A DNA stretch of 13,827 nucleotides from DASYYE01 sp035946955 (lineage in GTDB: Bacteria > Actinomycetota > Actinomycetes > Streptosporangiales > Streptosporangiaceae). The notes beneath the pieces were generated by a model. It searched no databases. It was given only the letters and a program-made list of their open reading frames with translations, and was not told the DNA's origin. Both the position numbers and the translations under genes were made by a program. How positions within the stretch are numbered: position 1 is the first letter of the stretch; each line of letters starts with the position of its first letter. Shown here in pieces: positions 1 through 5,937 of the stretch. Where the stretch lies: contig DASYYE010000553.1 of NCBI GenBank assembly GCA_035946955.1, forward strand, positions 1-13,827. Reading direction: 5' to 3'.

Positions 1-407
1 CCCACGCCCCGCCGCCGGTGCACCAGACGTTCGAGGGCCCAAACTTCGTGGTCTGCTCGTTCTGCCCGCGCCCGCTTGACTTCGACCCTGCTGCCGTGCC
101 CATCCCCTACAACCACCACAACGTGGACTCCGACGAGATGATGTTCTACGTCGGTGGCGACTACAGCGCCCGGAAGGGGTCGGGCGTGGGTGTCGGCTCG
201 ATCACGCTTCACCCGTCGGGCTTCACCCATGGCCCCCAGCCCGGCGCTGTGGAAGCGGCCGTGGCGGGCCTGGCCAGCGGCAAGACCACCACTGATGAGA
301 CCGCCGTAATGATCGACACCTTCCGCCCGCTCAGCCTGGGCCCGGCTGCCCGCCGTGCCGATGATCCCGAGTACCCCTGGAGCTGGGCGAGGGCGGCCCA
401 GCGCTGA
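1..407 (+). CDS. hmgA: Homogentisate 1,2-dioxygenase, C-terminal part (5' end outside window)
   Basis: This is the last 134 codons of a gene that begins upstream of the window; the reading frame runs from base 3 to a TGA at 405-407. The visible protein carries the family's C-terminal core: PPPVHQTFEGPNFVVCSF, then PYNHHNVDSDE, a cupin strand with HPSGFTHGPQPG, and a TDETAVMIDTFRPL tail. The histidines and glutamate of the NHHN-DSDE and THGP segments probably supply the non-haem iron ligands, by analogy with the family. The enzyme opens the homogentisate ring to maleylacetoacetate in tyrosine and phenylalanine breakdown in the cytosol. It is convergent with the sigma-factor gene, with only 25 bp between the stops. 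No partner catabolic gene is visible, because the upstream side lies outside the window. The GTG at 18 is internal, since conserved residues precede it. Confidence 0.9.
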   Translation, partial: HAPPPVHQTFEGPNFVVCSFCPRPLDFDPAAVPIPYNHHNVDSDEMMFYVGGDYSARKGSGVGVGSITLHPSGFTHGPQPGAVEAAVAGLASGKTTTDETAVMIDTFRPLSLGPAARRADDPEYPWSWARAAQR

Positions 408-432
408 GCACGGCCGCCCTCACGCCTTCGGT

Positions 433-915
433 CTAGGCCCTCGTCTCTGCGGGCAGGTAGGGCACGGGCTCGCGGTGGAACCCGGACGGCACCGTCATAT
501 GGAGCTCCCAGTACCGCAGCACGAGCGCTGTGCGCTGCCGAGGTGCCAGCAGGCCCAGGTTCCTCACCAGCGCGTCGCGCAGGTCCACCGTGCCGACCGG
601 GTCGGTGCTGGCCACCTCGCCGAACTCGCGGGACAGCAGCGGCAGCCTGGCCCGCCAGGCCCTCCGTTTCCGCCAGCCATCGGCGGCGAGGTTGTAGAGG
701 ATGCGCCGCAGGTACCCCTCGGGGTCGGACTCGACCCGGCGCCAGTTCCGCAGCAGCCGTTCCAGTGCGGCCTGCAACAGATCCTCGCCGTCCTGCCGGC
801 TTCCGGTGAGTGCCATCGCGGCCCGCATCAGGTGACCACCCCGCTCGGCCAGCAGCCGTTCGAGGTCGCCTGCGGCCGGACGTGCAGGGCTCGTTGGGTT
901 CTGGTGAGGTCTCAC
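433..915 (-). CDS. SigE-family ECF sigma factor lacking region 4.2 (probably truncated)
   Basis: A 160-residue protein. Residues about 17-90 match sigma region 2 of the SigE-type ECF group (DLERLLAERGGHLMRAAMAL, the acidic GEDLLQAALERLLRNW helix, and GYLRRILYNLAADGWRKRR, the -10 recognition and melting segment). Residues about 110-137 match the first part of region 4 (LAPRQRTALVLRYWE). Family members normally continue with a helix-turn-helix that reads the -35 element, ending in a VGTVKS-type helix. Here the similarity stops at RYWE, and an unrelated 23-residue tail (HMTVPSGF...) runs to the stop. I looked for the missing segment in the other frames between 408 and 505 and did not see it, so a deletion or recombination near base 505 is more likely than a simple frameshift. 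The GTG start is preceded by GAGAGAGG, a fair ribosome site. The gene lies downstream of the chitinase on the same strand, behind two hairpins, so it probably has its own promoter. It may be non-functional. Confidence 0.72.
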   Translation of the reverse strand: MRPHQNPTSPARPAAGDLERLLAERGGHLMRAAMALTGSRQDGEDLLQAALERLLRNWRRVESDPEGYLRRILYNLAADGWRKRRAWRARLPLLSREFGEVASTDPVGTVDLRDALVRNLGLLAPRQRTALVLRYWELHMTVPSGFHREPVPYLPAETRA

Positions 916-1034
916 GCCACCGCCTCTCTCTCGTCTGCCAAGGACGATGCTGAGGCCGTAACTGCTGCATGGTGGCGTGATCCCGCCAATGGCGGCCCTC
1001 GTACCGGCTGGGAGGGCGTGTGCCGGGCGTGAGC

Positions 1035-1072
1035 GGCGCCCGTCCCGGAGCGGGGCCTCCGGGACGGGCGCC
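1035..1072 (-). terminator. Perfect 15-bp hairpin downstream of the chitinase
   Basis: GGCGCCCGTCCCGGA (1035-1049) and its exact reverse complement (1058-1072) enclose an 8-nt loop. It lies 48-85 bp past the chitinase stop, between two genes of the same strand. There is no T-tract, as is common in high-GC actinomycete terminators. Termination is inferred from position and stability. Confidence 0.7.
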
Positions 1073-1073
1073 A

Positions 1074-1096
1074 GGCGTGTCTGGCACGGACACGCC
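1074..1096 (-). terminator. Second hairpin immediately downstream of the chitinase stop
   Basis: GGCGTGTC (1074-1081) pairs perfectly with GACACGCC (1089-1096) around a 7-nt loop, starting about 24 bp after the chitinase stop. One base separates it from the 15-bp hairpin, so the two form a tandem terminator or mRNA 3'-end stabiliser. There is no T-tract. Confidence 0.55.
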
Positions 1097-1119
1097 GTCT
1101 ATGAGCCTGCGTCAGCGGG

Positions 1120-3780
1120 TCACGGCAGGCCGCCTGTCATCGCGTTGAGCAGCGTCGAGCCTGAGTCGTCGTCCAGGCTGAACGCGAAGACTCCGCCAAG
1201 GCCCTGGCTCTGGACGTAGGAGTCCGCGGCAGCAATGGACTGCGGTGTCTCACCGGTGTAGAAGTTGCTGCCGTCATAGATCCAGGAACTGTCGGTCACC
1301 GAGTCGAAGAAGTTGTCACTGGAGTTGCCGGCCAGGCCCGCCGACACCAGTTCCTTGTAGTCGGCGACTCCGGCCGTCTGGCTGAAACTGAACGCCGCAC
1401 TCGGCCCGCTCGCCGACTGGTACAGCCCGTGGTCCGAGCCCGCTGGCACGCCGGTCCAGCCGCGCCAGTACCAGGGGATCCCCAGGTCGATCTTGCTGGC
1501 CGGGAACCCACCGGGGATGTTGTAGTCCGGCAGGCCCGTCGTGTAGGCCTTGATCGCTGTGTCGACGTTGTACTTCTCGTTGCCTGGCGGGACCACCGGG
1601 CTGGGGTCGCTGGGCGAGTTGTGCAGCGGAGCCTGGAAGTTGCTGCTCTTCTCCCACGCGCCGTGCATGTCGTAGGTCATGACGTCGCCGAAGTCCAGGT
1701 ACTGGCCGATCTTGCTGGTCTGGATCAGGTCGATCTTGTCCTGGCCGGAGGGCAGCGCCGCAGACAGCTCGTAGTAGCGGCCAGTCTGCTGGCCGTAGGC
1801 GGTCAACTCGTTACGGAACTCCTGCAGCAGCAGTGTGTAGTTGGCGGTGTCCGCTGCGCTGTAGTGGTTGCCCGGGTGCCCGTTCGGGGAACCCGGGTAC
1901 TCCCAGTCGATGTCGAACCCGTCGAAGATGCCCGCGGCTGAGGCGGCTCCGCCGTGCGGGTCGCCCTGTACGCCGGTGGGCAGGTTGCCCTGCAGGAACA
2001 TGCTGATGCAGGACGACACGAACTTCTGCCGGGAGGCGGCCGTCGCGGCCACGTCGGAGAAGTACTTCGAGTAGGTCCAGCCGCCGATGGACAGCAGGAT
2101 CTTCAGGTTCGGGTACTTGGCCTTGAGTTCGCGCAGCTGGTTGAAGTTGCCGGCCAGCGGCTGGCTCCAGACGTCGCTGCTGCCGTCCACGCTGTTGCCG
2201 CTGTAGCCCTTCTGGTAGTCCGCGTAGGCGTCGCCCGCGCCGTCACCCGCGTTCGGGTCATTGTCGTTGCTGCTGTCGGCCGCCTTGATCGTCTCGAAGC
2301 AGGTGAGGTTGTTCGGGTCGATGTTCTCGAAGTCGTAGATGACCGTGGTCAGCTTGGACGCCGCCCCGCTGGATGCGATGTTCTGCGGGTAGTAGGCGTT
2401 GCCGTAGATCGACCACTGGTCGAAGTAGGCGACCTTCCGGTGCGCCGGGTTGACCGCCGTGGCTGTGGTGACCGAGACGGGGGAGGACTGGCCGGAGCTG
2501 TACCCGGCCTGGTCGTAGGCCTGGACAGTGAACGAGTACGAGGTGGACGGCAGCAGGTCGCTGACGGTCACGCTGGTGCCCATGGACGTGGCCACGATGT
2601 TCGAGCCCTCATACACGTGGTAGACGGCCTGGTCGCCGGTGCCGGAGGAGTCGGACGACGCGTTCCAGGCCAGCGTGACCGATCCGCTGCCGGTGAAGGT
2701 CACGTGCACCCCACCGGGGGTGGAGACCATGCTGGGTGCCGAGGTCGTGGCGCTCACCGCGGTGCTCTGCGGTCCCGTGCCCACCGAGTTCACCCCAGCC
2801 ACGGTGAACGAGTACGAGGTCGAGCTCGCCAGCCCGCTCACGGTCGCAGAGGTGGTCGTGGACGTGGTGGCCAGCGTCCCGTTCTCGTACACGTTGTAGC
2901 TGGTGACCGTGCCGGATGGGGCGGTCCACGACAGGGAGACCGAACTCGACGTCGTGCCGGTCACGGTCAGCCCGGTCGGTGCGCCTGGTGGGGAGCCACC
3001 GCCCCCACTGGACTGTGTGGTGGCGGTCACCGAGCTGGACTGCGGTGATTCGCCCGACGTGTTGGTGGCCGTGACCGCGAACGTGTAGCTGGTGCCCGGG
3101 GACAGGCCTGACACAGTGAACGACGTGCCAGTGGTCGAGGCGACCTTGGCGCCGCCCTGGTAGATGTTGTAGCCGGTCACGGTCCCGCTGGGTGCTACCC
3201 AGGACAGGGAGACCGAGGTCTGGGTGGTGCCGGTCACCGCCAGCCCGGTGGGCGCGCCCGGTGGCGAACCACCGCCCCCGCCAGCGGGCCCGGTCAGCGA
3301 CACGTCATCGGCATAGTAGGTGCCCTGCGCATACCACCCGTGCAGGTACACCGTGACCGAGGTGGTGGACGCGCCGGTGGTGAACGAGGTGGAGAGCTGC
3401 TGCCAGCTGGTCGCCGACGGGGTCCAGTTGCTGGTGTCACTGGTACCCGTGCCCGAGTCGCCGAGGAAGACGTAGTTGCCCTCGACCCAGGCGGTGAGGG
3501 TGTAGTTCGAACTGGGTGCCACGGACACCACCTGTGAGCACTGGGCGGTGTCGGAGCTTGTGGCTGCCCCGGCCAGCGCAAACGAGCCCGAATGCACCGG
3601 GCTCGTCACCGCACTGTCATCACTCAGGCATGACCAGCCGGACAGGTTGCCGGTCTCGAACCCAGGGTTGGTGATGAGGTTTGTGGCCGCGGACGCGGCG
3701 CTCAGTGGTGCTATTGCCGCCATCCCGGCCAGCAGCACGCTGGCTGTCAGGGATGCGGCGAGCCGAGAGAGTGGAAACAC
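1120..3780 (-). CDS. Secreted GH18 chitinase with CBM and three fibronectin III domains
   Basis: This 886-residue protein hydrolyses beta-1,4 bonds of chitin outside the cell. The GTG start at 3780 is chosen because AAGGA lies 9 nt upstream and it begins a clean signal peptide (FPLSRLAASLTASVLLAGMA..., cleavage near ASAA at 30-32); a start at 3891 would add 37 Arg-rich residues. Domain order: a CBM4/9- or CBM16-like jelly roll (about 33-165, NLITNPGFETGNLSGW...YYADDVSL), a Gly-rich linker, FnIII 1 (173-257), a second Gly-rich linker, FnIII 2 (264-349), FnIII 3 (about 351-441), and a GH18 barrel (about 444-886). The barrel has SIGGW (564-568), the catalytic FDGFDIDWEYP (619-629, acid/base Glu627) and MTYDMHGAW, then an insertion typical of ChiA1-like subfamily A enzymes. 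All catalytic residues look intact. FnIII 1 and 2 are close duplicates. A dre-like operator upstream suggests DasR control. Function is secure; natural substrate preference is not. Confidence 0.95.
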   Translation of the reverse strand: MFPLSRLAASLTASVLLAGMAAIAPLSAASAATNLITNPGFETGNLSGWSCLSDDSAVTSPVHSGSFALAGAATSSDTAQCSQVVSVAPSSNYTLTAWVEGNYVFLGDSGTGTSDTSNWTPSATSWQQLSTSFTTGASTTSVTVYLHGWYAQGTYYADDVSLTGPAGGGGGSPPGAPTGLAVTGTTQTSVSLSWVAPSGTVTGYNIYQGGAKVASTTGTSFTVSGLSPGTSYTFAVTATNTSGESPQSSSVTATTQSSGGGGSPPGAPTGLTVTGTTSSSVSLSWTAPSGTVTSYNVYENGTLATTSTTTSATVSGLASSTSYSFTVAGVNSVGTGPQSTAVSATTSAPSMVSTPGGVHVTFTGSGSVTLAWNASSDSSGTGDQAVYHVYEGSNIVATSMGTSVTVSDLLPSTSYSFTVQAYDQAGYSSGQSSPVSVTTATAVNPAHRKVAYFDQWSIYGNAYYPQNIASSGAASKLTTVIYDFENIDPNNLTCFETIKAADSSNDNDPNAGDGAGDAYADYQKGYSGNSVDGSSDVWSQPLAGNFNQLRELKAKYPNLKILLSIGGWTYSKYFSDVAATAASRQKFVSSCISMFLQGNLPTGVQGDPHGGAASAAGIFDGFDIDWEYPGSPNGHPGNHYSAADTANYTLLLQEFRNELTAYGQQTGRYYELSAALPSGQDKIDLIQTSKIGQYLDFGDVMTYDMHGAWEKSSNFQAPLHNSPSDPSPVVPPGNEKYNVDTAIKAYTTGLPDYNIPGGFPASKIDLGIPWYWRGWTGVPAGSDHGLYQSASGPSAAFSFSQTAGVADYKELVSAGLAGNSSDNFFDSVTDSSWIYDGSNFYTGETPQSIAAADSYVQSQGLGGVFAFSLDDDSGSTLLNAMTGGLP

Positions 3781-3935
3781 GGCCTCTTGTCCTTTGCCTG
3801 ACTGTGTGCGGTGACGCCTATGTGCGGGCCGGAGCAGGTCTCGGCCGCGCAGGAAGCCAGCAGGCCAGCGACCACGGGGACGGCGTGACACGCGGGCCGG
3901 ACTGGCGGAGGAACGGTGCGTAGCGGGTGGACGTC

Positions 3936-3972
3936 ATTGTCTGGCTGACCGACCTGAGTGGTCTAAACTATT
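3936..3972 (-). promoter_or_regulatory. Predicted chitinase promoter with overlapping DasR-type (dre) operator
   Basis: AGTGGTCTAAACTATT (3957-3972) matches the DasR-responsive consensus AGTGGTCTAGACCACT at 13 of 16 bases, with the GGTCTA half intact. On the minus strand TAGACC (3960-3965) can serve as a -35, with GACAAT (3936-3941) as the -10 after an 18-nt spacer. The operator would then cover the -35, the arrangement expected for repression relieved by glucosamine-6-phosphate. It would leave a leader of roughly 150 nt before the GTG at 3780; I see no other gene in that stretch. The dre match is the stronger part; the exact promoter boxes are inferred. Confidence 0.62.
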
Positions 3973-4093
3973 AAGAAAGTTTCCTATTAGTTATATGGAA
4001 AGCGTAGGCATCCCGGGATCCGCAGTCAAGAGCGTGCCCGGAATGTCCGTGGTCACCAGAGGGCTGCGGCCCGGACCACACGGTGCTGGTGGG

Positions 4094-4141
4094 CATGGGT
4101 GGTGGGTTTTAAGAAAAGACTCTTGAAAACCCACCCCCATG
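4094..4141. repeat. Long imperfect hairpin of about 20 bp in the chitinase-cysS gap
   Basis: The left arm begins CATGGGTGGTGGGTTTT and the right arm ends AAAACCCACCCCCATG. They pair along almost their whole length, continued inward by AAGA/TCTT, with single-base bulges and a 6-nt loop (AAAGAC, 4115-4120). It lies between divergent genes, where neither needs a terminator, and no T-tract follows on either side. It may be a structured leader RNA, a protein-binding cruciform or the relic of a small palindromic mobile element. Confidence 0.6.
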
Positions 4142-4159
4142 GGGCCGACGCGGCCGCTT

Positions 4160-4180
4160 CCATGATCACCGCAATCATGG
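4160..4180. repeat. Short perfect inverted repeat
   Basis: CCATGAT (4160-4166) and ATCATGG (4174-4180) flank a 7-nt loop. It precedes the first GGACAAAAG motif (4193-4201) by 12 bp, and may be part of the same repeat cluster. Confidence 0.45.
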
Positions 4181-4192
4181 ATGTACGGTCAA

Positions 4193-4232
4193 GGACAAAA
4201 GGGTGGCCCGCGGCAAACCCACCACCCTGTCC
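4193..4232. repeat. Hairpin built on the first GGACAAAAG motif
   Basis: GGACA and GGGTGG (4193-4206, separated by AAA) pair with CCACCC and TGTCC (4222-4232), giving an 11-bp stem with a 3-nt bulge and a 15-nt loop. The stem starts with the first of three GGACAAAAG copies, at 4193, 4255 and 4318, a spacing of 62-63 bp. The string AGGGTGGCCCGCGG inside it resembles a T-box core but lacks one base. Confidence 0.5.
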
Positions 4233-4237
4233 ACCAA

Positions 4238-4333
4238 GATCGTTGTGCGCTGGCGGACAAAAGAACGTCCCACGCCAAGAGCCACAACGATCATCACAGT
4301 GATCGTTGTGCGCTGGCGGACAAAAGATTGTCC
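4238..4333. repeat. 27-nt exact direct repeat with interposed complementary arm
   Basis: An identical 27-nt block starting GATCGTTGTG and ending GGACAAAAGA occurs at 4238-4264 and 4301-4327, a 63-bp period. Between them CACAACGATCA (4283-4293) is an exact complement of the block's first bases. It forms an 11-bp stem with the second copy (4283-4310, 6-nt loop) or a 10-bp stem with the first (4238-4292, with extra inner pairs TGGCG/CGCCA and GAC/GTC). The second copy ends in its own hairpin, GGACAA-AAGA-TTGTCC (4318-4333). The layout fits one full palindromic unit of about 55 bp plus a truncated second. No coding function is apparent on either strand. Confidence 0.75.
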
Positions 4334-4414
4334 GTGACGGTACATTCATCCCCGGGTGACGCGATAACAGCAAGAGATGGCGTGGCGCAAGCGGGTGTTT
4401 GGGGCCGGGGTGGC

Positions 4415-4442
4415 GGCCGACTGAAATGCTGTTGAGTCGGCC
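4415..4442. promoter_or_regulatory. Inverted repeat overlapping the predicted cysS -35
   Basis: GGCCGACT (4415-4422) and AGTCGGCC (4435-4442) are perfect complements around 12 nt. The right arm overlaps TTGAGT (4432-4437), the candidate -35 of cysS, so it could act as an operator. No regulator is known to me for this site. Confidence 0.4.
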
Positions 4443-4462
4443 TGGTGGCTGGACGGTAGCCT
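4432..4462 (+). promoter_or_regulatory. Predicted leaderless promoter of cysS
   Basis: TTGAGT (4432-4437), a 19-nt spacer and TAGCCT (4457-4462) stand 7 nt before the GTG at 4470, so transcription would start at or next to the start codon. No good Shine-Dalgarno sequence precedes the GTG, which supports a leaderless message. Confidence 0.5.
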
Positions 4463-4469
4463 TGCGGGC

Positions 4470-5894
4470 GTGACCCTGCACCTCCACGACACCGCCACCC
4501 GCACCGTCCGCGACTTCCGCCCCTTGGCGGAGGGCAAGGCTTCGGTGTACCTGTGTGGCGCCACCGTGCAGGCGCCGCCCCACATCGGCCACATCAGGTC
4601 CGGGGTGACCTTTGACGTGCTCGTCCGCTGGCTGCGGGCCAGCGGCTACGAGACCACCTTCTGCCGCAACGTCACCGACATCGATGACAAGATCATCCGG
4701 GTCGCCGCCGCCGAGGACGTTGCCTGGTGGCGGGTCGCGCAGCGCAACGAGCGGGCGTTCGGCCGGGCCTATGACCTCCTCGGTTGCCTGCCCCCGGATG
4801 TCGAGCCCAGGGCCACCGGCCATATCCCGGAGATGGTGACCCTCATGCAGCGGCTGATCGAGCGCGGGCACGCCTATGCCGCCGGTGGTGACGTGTACTT
4901 CGACGTCGCCTCCTACCCGCACTACGGCGAGCTGTCCGGGCAGCGGCTCGACCACATGCGGGCCGCGGACGATTGCGACACCACCGACGCCAAACGAGAC
5001 CCCCGCGACTTCACGCTCTGGAAGGGCGCCAAACCCGGTGAACCGTCCTGGGACACGCCTTGGGGCCCGGGCCGCCCAGGCTGGCACCTTGAGTGCTCGG
5101 CCATGGCGACCAAGTACCTCGGCCCCACCTTTGACATCCACGCGGGCGGGATCGACCTGGTCTTTCCCCACCACGAGAACGAACTCGCCCAGTCGCACGC
5201 TGCCGGGGACGGATTCGCCCAGTACTGGCTGCACAACGGCATGCTGAACGTGTCCGGCGAGAAGATGAGCAAGTCACTCGGGAACTCCATGCTCGTCGAG
5301 ACCCTGGCCGCCCAGGTGCGCCCGGTGGAGCTGCGCTACTACCTTGGCCAGGCGCACTACCGCTCCAACCTGGAGTACTCACCCGATTCGCTCGCCGAGG
5401 CCGCTGCCGCCTACCAGGGCATCGAGGGTTTCGTGACCCGCGCGGCACAGGTGACGGCCGGTTCCCCCGCCGCGCAGCCAGCGGAGGGTGAGGCTGTTAC
5501 GCGCGCGGTGGTGCCCGCCGAGTTCGCCACCGCACTGGACGACGACCTCAGCGTCCCGCATGCGCTGGCGGTCGTGCACAACCGCGTGCGTGAAGGCAAC
5601 ACCGCGCTGGCTTCCGGCGACCACCTCGCGGTCGGCCAGTCGCTGGCGAGCGTGCGGGCGATGCTGTCAGTGCTCGGCCTGGACCCGCTGTCACAGCCGT
5701 GGCAGGATCGGGCCGGCCAGACCGACCAGACCGCGGTCGTCCAGGCCCTCGCCGAGATGGCCCTCGCGCAGCGCGAGGCCGCGCGGCAGCGCCGCGACTA
5801 CGCGGCCGCCGATGCCATCCGTGATTCCCTCAACGCCGCTGGCGTGCTGATCGAGGACACTCCCGACGGCCCCCGGTGGGTGCTCAAGCGATGA
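4470..5894 (+). CDS. cysS: Cysteine--tRNA ligase
   Basis: A 474-residue class I aminoacyl-tRNA synthetase that charges tRNA-Cys with cysteine in the cytosol. The Rossmann catalytic domain carries PHIGH (HIGH motif at 38-41, in the actinobacterial form YLCGATVQAPPHIGH) and GEKMSKS (265-269). The four zinc ligands expected for CysS are present at Cys29, Cys209 (WHLECS), His234 and Glu238 (FPHHENE). The C-terminal helical DALR/anticodon region follows, with a RRDYAAADAIRDSLNAAGV segment typical of the family's end. Length is normal. The reading starts at GTG 4470; the first residues MTLHLHDTATRTVR align with the usual beginning of the family. rlmB follows 43 bp later in the same direction, the usual actinobacterial neighbour. 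The ispD-ispF genes that precede cysS in Streptomyces are absent here and replaced by a repeat-rich gap. Confidence 0.97.
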   Translation: MTLHLHDTATRTVRDFRPLAEGKASVYLCGATVQAPPHIGHIRSGVTFDVLVRWLRASGYETTFCRNVTDIDDKIIRVAAAEDVAWWRVAQRNERAFGRAYDLLGCLPPDVEPRATGHIPEMVTLMQRLIERGHAYAAGGDVYFDVASYPHYGELSGQRLDHMRAADDCDTTDAKRDPRDFTLWKGAKPGEPSWDTPWGPGRPGWHLECSAMATKYLGPTFDIHAGGIDLVFPHHENELAQSHAAGDGFAQYWLHNGMLNVSGEKMSKSLGNSMLVETLAAQVRPVELRYYLGQAHYRSNLEYSPDSLAEAAAAYQGIEGFVTRAAQVTAGSPAAQPAEGEAVTRAVVPAEFATALDDDLSVPHALAVVHNRVREGNTALASGDHLAVGQSLASVRAMLSVLGLDPLSQPWQDRAGQTDQTAVVQALAEMALAQREAARQRRDYAAADAIRDSLNAAGVLIEDTPDGPRWVLKR

Positions 5895-5937
5895 CAGCCG
5901 CTCCTAAGCCGGGTCGGCCGTCTGAAAGGGTGGCCCG

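Noticed and set aside
209..1093. 294-residue minus-strand open frame covering the sigma gene
   Set aside because: Arg/Pro-rich shadow in another frame; the sigma-factor frame at 433-915 has clear family motifs.
1954..3048. 364-residue plus-strand open frame within the chitinase
   Set aside because: Its composition (Val/Gly/Arg/His-rich) and lack of domains are typical of an antisense shadow of the chitinase coding sequence.
3781..3891. Upstream ATG of the chitinase at 3891
   Set aside because: It would place 37 Arg-rich residues before a standard signal peptide; GTG 3780 has a ribosome site and a clean signal sequence.
4193..4333. CRISPR-like array
   Set aside because: Only two exact copies and one diverged copy, with self-complementary spacers and no cas genes; palindromic repeat elements explain it better.
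4053..5234. 393-residue open frame on the minus strand antisense to cysS
   Set aside because: It overlaps a certain cysS gene, has no recognisable domain, and its end crosses the repeat cluster. Such long frames are common in high-GC DNA.
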